61,184 nucleotides of DNA from an uncultured Saprospiraceae bacterium (lineage in GTDB: Bacteria > Bacteroidota > Bacteroidia > Chitinophagales > Saprospiraceae): the NCBI GenBank assembly GCA_937959275.1, contig CALGLU010000109.1:1-61184 (forward strand), in the 5' to 3' direction. The notes under the pieces were generated by a model. It was given only the letters and a program-made list of their open reading frames with translations. It did not search any database and had not been told where the DNA came from. Shown here piece after piece: positions 29,089 through 38,674 of the stretch; the stretch's first letter is position 1; every line of letters begins with the position of its first letter. Position numbers and translations under genes: made by a program.

Positions 29089-30993
29089 ATGATGAAGCAA
29101 AGTCTGTTTTCCTGTTTACTTTTTTCAGTCTTGACTATCTGCGTCTTTTCGTGTGCACAGAAAGGGATGGAAACCCAAATTGCAAAAAGTACGATATCCC
29201 AAACACTTCCACTTCCCAATATCGTATGGATCACATCTGAAGACAACTCCAAACACTATATGAATTTGTTTGATCCCAAAGGAGTTGAAACACCCAATAT
29301 CAAAATGCTTGCAGATCAAGGCATCACATTTACAAGAGCTTTTTCAAATGCACCAGTTTGTAGTGTTGCTCGATCTACTTTAATAAGTGGCTGCTATGCG
29401 CCTCGAGTGGGCGTACAATTTCATAGAAAAATTGAAAAGGTCAATTTACCTGAAGGTGTTGAGATGTATCCGAGCTATTTACGTAAAGCAGGCTATTATA
29501 CGACGAATAAGCATAAGGAAGATTATAATTTTAATAAACCAGATGACGTATGGGATGATTCATCTAAAACGGCGAGTTGGAGAAATCGAGAAGCGGGTCA
29601 AGCCTTTTTTCATATTTCAAATATTGGTACGACACACGAATCTCGACTGCATTTCACAAAAGAAGACATGCAGACATATGAGCTAAAGAATGAATTAAGT
29701 GAAGCTGATGTATTTCCAGTGCACCCTAATACCAAATTATTTCAATATACGAATGCCTATTATAGAGATAAGATTCAGCAAATGGATCGGCAGTTAGGTG
29801 ATATCGTTTCTGAGTTGCGGCAGGATGGATTAATGGAAAACACATTTATCTTTTATTTTGGAGATCATGGTGGTGTGCTCCCTGGAAGCAAAGGGTATAT
29901 TTACGAGACAGGTCTCCATGTTCCCTTAGTTGTATATGTACCCAAAAAATACCAGCATCTTGTCAATCAATCATCCGGAACATCAAATGCTGGATTTGTC
30001 AGTTTTATTGATTTTGGAGCTACAGTTTTAAATCTTGCTGGCATTAAAAAACCTGAGGGCATTGATGGTATTCCATTTATGGGACCTAATGTCTCTATGG
30101 ATAATGTTGCACAGAGGGATGAGGTGTTTTGTTATGCAGATCGATTTGATGAGAAGTATGACCTGACCCGATCCTATCGAAAAGGCAACTATAAATATAT
30201 CCGTAATTACAGTCCTTTTAATTTTGATGGACTCATGAATAATTACAGATATAAACAATTGGCCTATACTGAGTGGTGGGATTTATATAAGACAAATAAA
30301 TTAAATGAAGTGCAGGCGCAGTTTTTTAAACCAAGAGCTGCGGAGCAATTGTTTGATTTATCATCAGATCCTTATGAAACAAAAAATTTAGCTGCTGAAA
30401 AGGAATTTATTCAAATTCGAAATCAGATGAGAACATTACTGACAGAAAAGTTGAAAGCTTTACCTGATTTGTCATTTTATCCTGAACATTATTTAATTAA
30501 AGAAGCCTTTAAAAATCCCGTTGAATTTGGAATGCTTCATCAGCATGATATCGCATCGTATATAGACATTTGTAATTTAGCGCTGTATGACTATGAAGAG
30601 ATAAAAGAGTCAATAGATTCACTCTTAAAAAGTACCGATCCATGGAAGCGATATTGGGCACTTACAACAATCGGCCATTTTAATTCAACTGACTTAAATC
30701 ATTCTTTAATTAGAACGATTGCTAATTCGGATCACGAAATGATCAATCGCGTTCGAGCTGCAGAATATTTAGCTCTAAAAAAAGATATCAATCCAGTTCA
30801 AGCTGTGACTAATGCGCTGTATCAATCCAATGATGCTGCCGAGGCTCTATCTATTTTAGGGACAATCGTCTTGTTGCAAGACGGAGATATTCAATATGAA
30901 TTTGATTTAGATGAGCGTCAACTATCAAGTCAGGTAGCCAATAATGCGGAGGTTAAAAGGCGACTTTTATATCTAGGTTTAGCTGTTAAATAG
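29089..30993 (+). CDS. sulfatase 2, lipoprotein with C-terminal HEAT-like region
   Basis: 634 residues with a lipoprotein signal (VFSCAQ, Cys22). The S1 sulfatase fold is shown by the metal motif SEDNS (51-52) and the candidate formylglycine site CSVAR with Cys91; the third position is Val where the consensus has Pro or Ala. FGDHGGVLPGSKGY supports a relative of sulfatase 1. After residue about 500 there are helical repeats (DPWKRYWALTTIGHF, RVRAAEYLALKK) like HEAT repeats. It probably acts on a sulfated sugar outside the cytoplasm. Maturation by a formylglycine-forming enzyme is assumed from the family. Confidence 0.85.
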   Translation: MMKQSLFSCLLFSVLTICVFSCAQKGMETQIAKSTISQTLPLPNIVWITSEDNSKHYMNLFDPKGVETPNIKMLADQGITFTRAFSNAPVCSVARSTLISGCYAPRVGVQFHRKIEKVNLPEGVEMYPSYLRKAGYYTTNKHKEDYNFNKPDDVWDDSSKTASWRNREAGQAFFHISNIGTTHESRLHFTKEDMQTYELKNELSEADVFPVHPNTKLFQYTNAYYRDKIQQMDRQLGDIVSELRQDGLMENTFIFYFGDHGGVLPGSKGYIYETGLHVPLVVYVPKKYQHLVNQSSGTSNAGFVSFIDFGATVLNLAGIKKPEGIDGIPFMGPNVSMDNVAQRDEVFCYADRFDEKYDLTRSYRKGNYKYIRNYSPFNFDGLMNNYRYKQLAYTEWWDLYKTNKLNEVQAQFFKPRAAEQLFDLSSDPYETKNLAAEKEFIQIRNQMRTLLTEKLKALPDLSFYPEHYLIKEAFKNPVEFGMLHQHDIASYIDICNLALYDYEEIKESIDSLLKSTDPWKRYWALTTIGHFNSTDLNHSLIRTIANSDHEMINRVRAAEYLALKKDINPVQAVTNALYQSNDAAEALSILGTIVLLQDGDIQYEFDLDERQLSSQVANNAEVKRRLLYLGLAVK

Positions 30994-31162
30994 TAGCAAT
31001 AATTGAAGTTCTATTTTGTTAGGTGAAAACCTAGCATAGAATATTATGTTGAATTTCCAATTAATTTGGAATAAAATATGCCAAATGCAAGTATTTGTAC
31101 AATAATACTATTAGACTATTAGAAAATACTAACTTGCAGGTACTAACTAACTAAATTCAAAC

Positions 31163-33769
31163 ATGAAACTCTACTCTATTTGCCTTTCGAGGCTTATGAT
31201 GATGTGTACATTCATCATTCTTTCAAACGCATTGTATTCTCAAGCTACTATAACCGGAAATGTATCGGATGACACAGGGCCGCTCATTGGAGCAACAGTC
31301 AAAATTGTCGGTACTGCCACAGGGACAACAACAGATCTTGATGGTAATTTTGAATTAGATTTAAGACCGGGGGCCTATGTTTTAGAGGCAACCTACACAG
31401 GCTATACGTCAACTCAACAAACGATAACAGCTGTTCAAGGCCAAAACAATGTAAGCTTTACGTTGTCCGAAGGTGTTCTACTCGGTGATGTTGTCGTGAC
31501 TGGTACGCGTTCTAAACCGCGGACGACATTATCCTCTCCTGTGCCAATTGATAACTTTGTTGCTGCAGTGATCGACAAGCAGGGTAATGGAGACTTGACA
31601 GAAAATTTAAAAAATATTGTGCCTTCATTTTCAGCTACACCTTTGACTGGCGATGGAGCAGCCTTTGTAAGACCTACATCATTAAGAGGCTTACCGCCAG
31701 ATGAAACTTTGGTTCTTGTCAATTCTAAGCGAAGACACCGTTCTGCTTTAATTGCTCACTTTGGAGCAGCGATGAATGTAGGTGCTCATGCTGTTGACAT
31801 AGGTCATATTCCAAGTATTGCTATTAAAAATCTTGAAGTACTTAGAGATGGAGCTGCTGCACAGTATGGATCAGATGCCATCGCAGGCGTTTTTAACTTC
31901 TTATTGAAAGATGCAAACCATGGTGCTGAAATCCAAGCTCAAGTCGGGCAGTGGTATGGTAGAAATTATGGTGCAGAAACGGATTATAAATTTGCAGCTA
32001 ATGTTGGTTTGCCTTTGACGAAAAAAGGATTTATTAATATTAGTGGAGAATATACATTCAACGAAGAACTGAAAAGAGGGAATCAACATGCTGCGGCTAT
32101 TGGCTTAGCTGGGGCACCTGATCCTGTGATGAACTGGGGACGACCAGAAAGTGGCGGTTTTAAATCCTATTGGAATGCAGGCATAGATGTTGCGCCAAAT
32201 GTCCAGTTATATTCGCATGGTAATTTTTCCAATACATATGGAAATTATAGTTTTTTCTATCGTGCGCCTAATCATTCAACCTTGCAAGCAGTACCAAACG
32301 ATCCACAAGATCCATCGAAAGGAAACTTTAGCTGGGGAGATGCTTTTCCTCTTGGCTTCACACCACGATTAGAAGGATTTCAAAAGGATTTTAGTACAGT
32401 GCTTGGCGTGAAGGGTGAGCTTGGTCAAGGTGTTAATTATGATGTCAGTACATCTTTTGGAAATAACAGGATGCACTATGTGTTAAATGGTACATTGAAT
32501 CCTTCATGGGGTCCATTGTCTCAACGGAATTTTGAGCCAGGTGACCTTCAGCAAAACGAGAAAAATTTTAATATTGACTTATCCAAAGAGTTAAGCGAAA
32601 AAGTAAATGCTGCGATTGGATTCCAAACAAGAAATGAAACTTACACCATGTATGAAGGGGATTATCAATCCTATGCAGCTGGTCCTTGGGCTGGTGTTGG
32701 CAACTTGATTAATCCTGAAACGGGAGAAAATTATGCGACTCCTCCAATTGGATCGAATGGTCTTGCGGGTGCGACGAAAGATGACGCGGGGCGTTTTTCC
32801 AGTAAAAGTTGGGGAGCCTATGCTGATTTAGAAATCGATGTTACAGAAGCATTACTCGTCCAATTGGCATATCGGCATGAAGACTATCAAGAATTTGGAG
32901 CTGCAGATAATTTAAAAATTGCAGGTCGATATACAGTCGCAGATTATTTAACTGTCAGAGGTGGATTTTCAACAGGGTTTAGAGCACCAACTCCGGGTCA
33001 GGCGAATGTGGTGACAATCACAACATCATTTGATGGTGTGACAGGTGAGCAAGTGCAGGAAGGTACAGTCGCTCCAACCAATCCACTGGCTATGCAATTG
33101 GGTGGTACAGCTTTAACACCAGAAACTTCACAAAACATCAGTATTGGTTTGGCTTCCAGACTGACGAGTAACCTAAGCGTAACCTTGGATTATTACAGCA
33201 TCGATGTCGATGACAGAATTATTAAGTCAAGAAGTTTACCTATTGATAATCCATTGTTTTCAGAATTAGCGTTTTACACGAATTCTTTAAATACATCGAC
33301 GAGTGGTGTGGATGGAGTCTTGTCGTGGAGAAATTCTGCAACGACCATAAGCCTTGCAGTCAATGTAAATAAAACAGAAGTACTGAGTCAAGAATTAGTA
33401 GGTGGACAGGAGCCAGTTTCAGGAGGTACGATTTTCAATCTGGAAAATAACTTGCCAAAGACTAGAGCGAATTTATCTTTAGCACACGATTTTGGCGTGT
33501 TTGATGCATCAATTAGAGCTAACTATTATGGAGGTACAATTGATGAAAGAGGAACGCAAGAATTGGTGAGTGCTGCAACATTGATTGATGTTGAACTTGC
33601 TTACAAAGCCAGTGAAGGTGTTAGATTAATCCTTGGGGCGAATAATGTATTGAACAAATATCCAAACGAGATTGAAACAAGAGCTTCACAGGGTATGCCT
33701 TTTCCAAGACGTACACCAATTGGCTACCATGGTGGCATGGTGTATTTCAAAGCTGCCTATAAATTGTAA
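31163..33769 (+). CDS. TonB-dependent outer-membrane receptor
   Basis: 868 residues with a signal peptide (ending ALYSQ), a CarboxypepD_reg-like domain (about 30-110, ITGNVSDDTGPLIGATV), a plug domain (VVVTGTRSKPRTTLSS, then LRGLPPDETLVLVN and LRDGAAAQYGSDAIAG) and a 22-strand barrel ending in an aromatic-rich strand (MVYFKAAYKL). It is shorter than SusC proteins and has no SusD gene beside it, so it fits uptake of a metal complex, vitamin or small organic ligand better than a glycan. It is followed by a strong terminator at 33821, so it is probably its own transcription unit. Confidence 0.92.
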   Translation: MKLYSICLSRLMMMCTFIILSNALYSQATITGNVSDDTGPLIGATVKIVGTATGTTTDLDGNFELDLRPGAYVLEATYTGYTSTQQTITAVQGQNNVSFTLSEGVLLGDVVVTGTRSKPRTTLSSPVPIDNFVAAVIDKQGNGDLTENLKNIVPSFSATPLTGDGAAFVRPTSLRGLPPDETLVLVNSKRRHRSALIAHFGAAMNVGAHAVDIGHIPSIAIKNLEVLRDGAAAQYGSDAIAGVFNFLLKDANHGAEIQAQVGQWYGRNYGAETDYKFAANVGLPLTKKGFINISGEYTFNEELKRGNQHAAAIGLAGAPDPVMNWGRPESGGFKSYWNAGIDVAPNVQLYSHGNFSNTYGNYSFFYRAPNHSTLQAVPNDPQDPSKGNFSWGDAFPLGFTPRLEGFQKDFSTVLGVKGELGQGVNYDVSTSFGNNRMHYVLNGTLNPSWGPLSQRNFEPGDLQQNEKNFNIDLSKELSEKVNAAIGFQTRNETYTMYEGDYQSYAAGPWAGVGNLINPETGENYATPPIGSNGLAGATKDDAGRFSSKSWGAYADLEIDVTEALLVQLAYRHEDYQEFGAADNLKIAGRYTVADYLTVRGGFSTGFRAPTPGQANVVTITTSFDGVTGEQVQEGTVAPTNPLAMQLGGTALTPETSQNISIGLASRLTSNLSVTLDYYSIDVDDRIIKSRSLPIDNPLFSELAFYTNSLNTSTSGVDGVLSWRNSATTISLAVNVNKTEVLSQELVGGQEPVSGGTIFNLENNLPKTRANLSLAHDFGVFDASIRANYYGGTIDERGTQELVSAATLIDVELAYKASEGVRLILGANNVLNKYPNEIETRASQGMPFPRRTPIGYHGGMVYFKAAYKL

Positions 33770-33820
33770 ATTAATGGTTGCTCAATAATAGATTGGGCTA
33801 AATTTATAAAACTGTTTAAG

Positions 33821-33851
33821 AAGCAAGTACCTAATGGGTGCTTGCTTTTTT
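33821..33851 (+). terminator. rho-independent terminator after the TonB receptor
   Basis: An 11-bp stem, aagcaagtacc with ggtgcttgctt (one G-T wobble), a 5-nt loop and a run of T residues from 33846. Confidence 0.85.
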
Positions 33852-33898
33852 ATCTAGTACTTAATCGTATATTATTGTAGTGAATTAATTTTCTTCAA

Positions 33899-35173
33899 TT
33901 GAATATATCAAATCAACACAGACGAAAGATTGCCATTTGTGGTGCTGGAATAGCTGGTGTCAGTGCAGGCTTCTATTTAAGTCGCATATTACCAGACGTT
34001 GATATTACACTCATTGATAAAAATCAGCCAGTTTCACTTACCTCAAGCAAATCTGGAGAAAATTTCAGAGACTATTGGCCACACCAATCGATGACGTCAT
34101 TGAGTCATCGCAGTATTGAATTGATGCAGGACTTACAGGATGAGTTTGGAGAAGCAGCCTTTGCATTAGAATTTTCTGGCTATCATTTTATCAGTCATAA
34201 AACCGAGCCAATTTTTACCAATGAAAATTCAACTGCATTTCGAAAGCACAATCTGGTAGACCAAGATGCTTTTAGTATTCATGAATCTCATCCATATCTC
34301 GATCCGGATATATCTAAATCTGTTTTTATTAAAAATGCTGGACATGTCGATTCTATCACGATGGCAAATCTCATGCTAGCTGATGCGAAAAAGAGAGGTC
34401 TACATTGTTTGCAAAAAGAGATCATAAATCTGAGTCAAACGAGTCAAGGCTATGCAGTGCAATGTCATGATAAATCTATCATAGAGGCGGATCAAATAAT
34501 TATTTGTGCGGGTCCATTTATCAATCACCTTGCGAAAATGCTTGACTTGTCTTTTCCAGTCTGGAATACAATACAGCGTAAATTTATTATTCCAGATCTT
34601 GAGCAGGTCATTCCACGAGATATGCCATTTACAATTTATGTCGATGGTCAAACCCTAGTTTGGTCAGAAGAAGAGCGGAATTTAGTACAAGCAAGTAAAG
34701 AGTTAAAATGGATGGCCGAGCCTTTTCCGGGAGCCATTCATATCAAACCAGAATCTGGAGATAGAATAAAATTGGGATGGGCGTTTTCATCTGAAGAAGT
34801 ATCCCCAAGTTGGACGATTGGAACTTTTGACTATTTTCCTCAAGTTGTGTTAAAAGGGGCGAGCCGATTTATTCCAGGATTAAAACAATATGAAGAAGAT
34901 GTGCCAGCGCCTCTCATAGAATACGGAGGGCATTATACAAGGACGAAGGAGAATTGGCCATTAATCGGTCCGACTGACTTAGACAATGTTTATGTGATTG
35001 GGGCGCTTGCAGGTTTTGGAACGATGACAGCTTGTGCAGCAGGTGAATTATGTGCAAGGTATATTGCTCAGGAATCCCTTCCAGATTATGCTGCCTATTT
35101 TCACCCTGGAAGATATGCTGATCCCCAGATGCAATTAGTGCTTGACTCCTTGACAATCGATGGACAACTATAA
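33899..35173 (+). CDS. FAD-dependent amine/amino-acid oxidase (DAO family)
   Basis: 424 residues, starting at TTG 33899 (no ATG precedes the dinucleotide-binding motif). The N-terminal Rossmann motif is ICGAGIAGVSAGF; a second family mark is SKSGENFRDYWP, and the C-terminus has YVIGALAGFGTMTACAAGELCA. The family oxidises a primary or secondary amine to an imine, usually giving an aldehyde or keto acid, ammonia and peroxide or a reduced acceptor. The next gene, 8 bp downstream, is a phosphonatase-like HAD hydrolase, a pairing known in Bacteria, so an aminophosphonate such as 2-aminoethylphosphonate or an N-alkyl form is the best-supported guess for its substrate. Confidence 0.8.
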   Translation: MNISNQHRRKIAICGAGIAGVSAGFYLSRILPDVDITLIDKNQPVSLTSSKSGENFRDYWPHQSMTSLSHRSIELMQDLQDEFGEAAFALEFSGYHFISHKTEPIFTNENSTAFRKHNLVDQDAFSIHESHPYLDPDISKSVFIKNAGHVDSITMANLMLADAKKRGLHCLQKEIINLSQTSQGYAVQCHDKSIIEADQIIICAGPFINHLAKMLDLSFPVWNTIQRKFIIPDLEQVIPRDMPFTIYVDGQTLVWSEEERNLVQASKELKWMAEPFPGAIHIKPESGDRIKLGWAFSSEEVSPSWTIGTFDYFPQVVLKGASRFIPGLKQYEEDVPAPLIEYGGHYTRTKENWPLIGPTDLDNVYVIGALAGFGTMTACAAGELCARYIAQESLPDYAAYFHPGRYADPQMQLVLDSLTIDGQL

Positions 35174-35181
35174 ACCCTATC

Positions 35182-35856
35182 ATGAAACATTTAGACTTAG
35201 ATTTTATTTTATTCGACATGATAGGGACGACTGTTCAAGATTCTAATGATGGCACATCTATTATTCTTAAAAGTTTTGTGCAGGCCTTTGAGAAAAATCA
35301 TATTTCGGTCAGTCATGAACTCGTCAATCAACAACGCGGCAAAACAAAACGAACGGCAATTGAAATCATTTTGAAAGAAGTAGCTGCTGATTTGAATCTA
35401 GTCGAACAGGTGTACACAGATTTTATGTTGTTATTAAACCAATCAATCGATCGTTTTCAAAGTATGCCGCATGCCATAGATGTCTTTCAAACTATAAAAT
35501 CGAAAGGCATTAAAATTGGCATTGGTAGTGGACTGCCCTTATTATTTATCAAATCGTTATTGAAACATCTCGATTGGGATGAAGCACTCTTTGATTATAT
35601 CAATAGCTCTGATGAGCTTGACTTTGGACGACCGCATCCGATTATGATTGAAGATGCCATAGACAAATTAGCCTTACATGATTTTCATAAAATCTTAAAA
35701 GTTGGCGATACGCTAGTTGATGTTTTAGAAGGTAAAGCTGCAGGCGTCAAAACAGCCATGGTGTTGACAGGAACTCAAACAGTAAAGGATTTGGGAATGA
35801 TTGAGCCTGATTACATATGGGAATCGATTCGTGAACTATTATCGATAATTGCCTAA
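35182..35856 (+). CDS. phosphonatase-like HAD hydrolase
   Basis: 224 residues. It carries the features of the PhnX-like HAD subfamily: nucleophile Asp12 in FDMIGTT (PhnX has DxAGT), lysines in the cap helix (GKTKR, Lys54/Lys56) where phosphonatase forms its Schiff base, Arg150 in FGRPHP instead of the usual Lys, and the acidic motif VGDTLVD (Asp176/Asp180). PhnX cleaves the C-P bond of phosphonoacetaldehyde. The PhnX-like branch is known to sit beside DAO-family oxidases rather than PhnW, as here. The role is inferred; beta-phosphoglucomutase-type HAD activity is the alternative. Confidence 0.8.
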   Translation: MKHLDLDFILFDMIGTTVQDSNDGTSIILKSFVQAFEKNHISVSHELVNQQRGKTKRTAIEIILKEVAADLNLVEQVYTDFMLLLNQSIDRFQSMPHAIDVFQTIKSKGIKIGIGSGLPLLFIKSLLKHLDWDEALFDYINSSDELDFGRPHPIMIEDAIDKLALHDFHKILKVGDTLVDVLEGKAAGVKTAMVLTGTQTVKDLGMIEPDYIWESIRELLSIIA

Positions 35857-35930
35857 TTTATGATCTAAGATATAGGGGATTGTATAAATTTCATGTCCTA
35901 TTTAATGTAGCGGCTTTGACGAGATGACAA

Positions 35931-36764
35931 TTATTGATTAGCAGTCTTTATTTTTTCCAATTCTTGATCAAAGATCATCTGATACGTTCCATCCTTCTGC
36001 CTTAGGTTTACCCATTGATCAATATATGCTTTGAAGGTATGATCTACAGGAAGTAAATAGCCCATTTCAAAAAAGTTAAACGGCTCATCAGCATTAACTG
36101 CTTCTAATTCTGGATGAAGTTGTTCTTGGATTAAAGTTTCGACAGCATCAGTAACCATGACGTCTGCATCACCATCGACTATCCGTTGGAAGATACTGAG
36201 GTTGTCTTCATTCAGCAGGATAGTCGCATTTGGAAAATGGGTTCTGGCGAAGGATTCATTAGTGCCTCCTGGATTAACAATGACACGAACCCCCTGTTGG
36301 TTGATAGCTTCTATACTTGTCAATCGATCAGCTAAGTCGTCTCTCGTGATAGCTGCTTTTCCACTCGACAAAACAGGGATGCTAAAGAGAGCGTGGCGTT
36401 GACGTTGTAGTTTAATGGTGACACCGCTCATGCAGATATCAAACTTGCCGGCTTTTAAATCAGACATCATGGTGGGCCAACTTGTCTGCACGAATTGAAC
36501 AGGTAGCTCTAATGATTGAGCTAAGTCTTTTGCTAATTCGATATCGACACCTTGAAAGTCTGATGAAGATTCAGTGTGCTTATATGAAAAGGGCATAAAG
36601 TCGCCAGTTGTACCTACGCGCAATACATGTCTTGCGATGATCTGATCGAGTAAAGATTCTTGACTAGCGTGAATGGGAGCAGTAGCAAGCTCCATTTTTG
36701 AGCTGACACAACTAGTCAGAAGTAGACAAAATAGAGCGATGATAAAAGAATACTTGTGCGCCAT
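35931..36764 (-). CDS. pheC: cyclohexadienyl dehydratase-like protein (PheC), exported lipoprotein
   Basis: 277 residues with a lipoprotein signal (LLLTSC, Cys19) and a type-II solute-binding-protein fold. Several stretches are those of PheC rather than of amino-acid transporters: LRVGTTGDFMPFSY, MSGVTIKLQRQRHALFSIP, IVNPGGTNESFAR, DGDADVMVTDAVET and LLPVDHTFKAYIDQW. PheC turns prephenate or arogenate into phenylpyruvate or phenylalanine in the periplasm. The glutamate of TDAVE keeps the position I associate with catalysis in PheC. A simple ligand-binding role is the alternative; no ABC permease gene is nearby, which favours the enzyme. Confidence 0.75.
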   Translation of the reverse strand: MAHKYSFIIALFCLLLTSCVSSKMELATAPIHASQESLLDQIIARHVLRVGTTGDFMPFSYKHTESSSDFQGVDIELAKDLAQSLELPVQFVQTSWPTMMSDLKAGKFDICMSGVTIKLQRQRHALFSIPVLSSGKAAITRDDLADRLTSIEAINQQGVRVIVNPGGTNESFARTHFPNATILLNEDNLSIFQRIVDGDADVMVTDAVETLIQEQLHPELEAVNADEPFNFFEMGYLLPVDHTFKAYIDQWVNLRQKDGTYQMIFDQELEKIKTANQ

Positions 36765-36934
36765 ACGATTAATTGTCAGAGAGATGTTTTAAACGGTTAT
36801 CTTAGATTATCCAAAGTATTATTAAAAATTGATAATCTTGTCCAATAGGAAAAACAATGGCAATATCAATTTTGATGCATAGATTGTAAACCTAAATTAC
36901 CAGAATACATATTTCAAATTTTAAGCGCTAAATC

Positions 36935-38662
36935 ATGACAACAGTAATCAGAAATGGCTTGTACTTTGATGGGACAGGAAGTAAAGGTGTACATAAAGAT
37001 ATAGTTATACAAGATTCGAAAGTTGCGGCTATTCATGATAAAGCGCCAACTATTGAAGGCTCTATTGAAATTGATGCGACTGGTAAGTGGGTGACTCCAG
37101 GCTTCATTGACATTCATACTCATTACGATGCAGAGATCGAAGTGATGCCTGGATTAGAAGAATCGCTTAGGCATGGGACGACGACTATTGTGATGGGTAA
37201 TTGTTCGATTTCAGCCGCGCTAGGCAAGGACGAGGATATTGTTGATTTATTTTGTCGGGTAGAAAATATGCCAGCGCAAGTCTTGACGGAGTGGATTAAG
37301 GATAGGATCACGTGGAGGAATCTTGCAGAGTATTATGAACATTTAGAGACGCTTGCAATTGGCCCAAATGTGGCAAGCTTTGTTGGGCATTCTAATTTGC
37401 GGATTGCAGCGATGGGCGTAGACAGAAGTTTTAAGGAGCCTCATGCGTCCGAGCAAGAAAAAAAGGCAATGGACAACTACTTGACTGAAGCGATGGAGGC
37501 AGGCTACTTAGGGATGTCAATTGATATGTTGCCATTCCATCGGTGGGGTGGGGTATTTACAAAAGAACATAAAGGATCATCTGTTCCGTCGCAGCAAGCA
37601 AGTGTAAAGGAATATCGAAGACTAGCGAATATACTAAGGGATTACAATCGGGTATTACAAGCTACACCCAATGCATTAGACAAGAGATCTGGCATCCATT
37701 TATTGGGTATGAGTTCTGGTTTGTTTAGGAAGCCTTTAAAAACAACGATTGTCGCGGCAATGGATTTAAAAACCGATGAGAATATCCACAAGTTGGTGAC
37801 AACGCTTGCTACAGTTGGTAAGAAAATCTTCAATGCCGACATGCGCTTTCAAGCCTTGTCTATGCCATTTTTAAATTATGGTGAAGGTCCGATTACGCCA
37901 CTATTTGAAGAGTTCCCATCTATGGTAGAGGTGATAGGCGCGACGAGAGAAGAGCGCATTGTTGCCTTTCAAGATTCTAGTTTTCGGAAATGGTTTCGAA
38001 AGGACTGGCATCACAAAGGCACATCTGTTTTTCCTAGATTATTGAAAGAGATGACGATTAAAAAAGCGCCGGATTCTTCATTGGTTGGACAGACGTTTCA
38101 AGATTTGGCCGATGCTCGAGGCGTTGATGGTTTAGATTGTTTGATGGATTTAATTGTTCAATATGACACGGATTTGATCTGGAAATGTACTGCTGCTAAT
38201 CATCGAGATGAGGTGAGAGTCAAGTTGTTGGCACATGATGCTACGATTCCGGGCTTTAATGATTCTGGTGCACATAATGTGAATATGGCATTTCATGATG
38301 GTTCATTGCAAGCGCTGCGTCAGGCATTAGATTATCCTGATATTTTTCCAGTGGAGAAGGCAATCCATCGGTTGACAAAAATGCCAGCTGATTGGTTGGG
38401 CTTGGATGCTGGCTCTTTAGAAGTCGGAAGGCGAGCTGATGTTTGTATTTTAGATCCGACGAAATTGCATTCTGGATTAACAGAAGAACCAATAGAAGAT
38501 TATCATCCAAGTTTGAAAGGGGCATTCAGATATGTCAAGCGGTCAGATGGCGTTGTTAATCATGTTTTGGTTAATGGTGAAGAAGTGTTTAATGATACCA
38601 CAGGTTTTGCAGACGGCGTTGGACGAAAGCGCTATGGACAACTGCTAAGGAGTTTGAATTAA
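36935..38662 (+). CDS. N-acyl-D-amino-acid deacylase (D-aminoacylase family)
   Basis: 575 residues without a signal peptide. The amidohydrolase fold is shown by DIHTHYD (His61, His63) and the bridging cysteine of D-aminoacylases, Cys90 in MGNC. Further marks are FVGHSNLR, SDAGAH-equivalent FNDSGAHNV and the C-terminal VGRRADVCILDP. The family removes acyl groups from N-acyl-D-amino acids or related amides. Starts 12 bp before the next gene ends its spacing, so it is co-transcribed with the MEST-like hydrolase. Specificity among D-Asp, D-Glu and neutral substrates cannot be read. Confidence 0.85.
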   Translation: MTTVIRNGLYFDGTGSKGVHKDIVIQDSKVAAIHDKAPTIEGSIEIDATGKWVTPGFIDIHTHYDAEIEVMPGLEESLRHGTTTIVMGNCSISAALGKDEDIVDLFCRVENMPAQVLTEWIKDRITWRNLAEYYEHLETLAIGPNVASFVGHSNLRIAAMGVDRSFKEPHASEQEKKAMDNYLTEAMEAGYLGMSIDMLPFHRWGGVFTKEHKGSSVPSQQASVKEYRRLANILRDYNRVLQATPNALDKRSGIHLLGMSSGLFRKPLKTTIVAAMDLKTDENIHKLVTTLATVGKKIFNADMRFQALSMPFLNYGEGPITPLFEEFPSMVEVIGATREERIVAFQDSSFRKWFRKDWHHKGTSVFPRLLKEMTIKKAPDSSLVGQTFQDLADARGVDGLDCLMDLIVQYDTDLIWKCTAANHRDEVRVKLLAHDATIPGFNDSGAHNVNMAFHDGSLQALRQALDYPDIFPVEKAIHRLTKMPADWLGLDAGSLEVGRRADVCILDPTKLHSGLTEEPIEDYHPSLKGAFRYVKRSDGVVNHVLVNGEEVFNDTTGFADGVGRKRYGQLLRSLN

Positions 38663-38674
38663 ATTTGATAGGGT

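Noticed and set aside
29089-33769. Canonical polysaccharide utilisation locus
   Set aside because: The TonB receptor is short, there is no SusD, and no glycoside hydrolase or lyase is present in the window, so the term is not supported.
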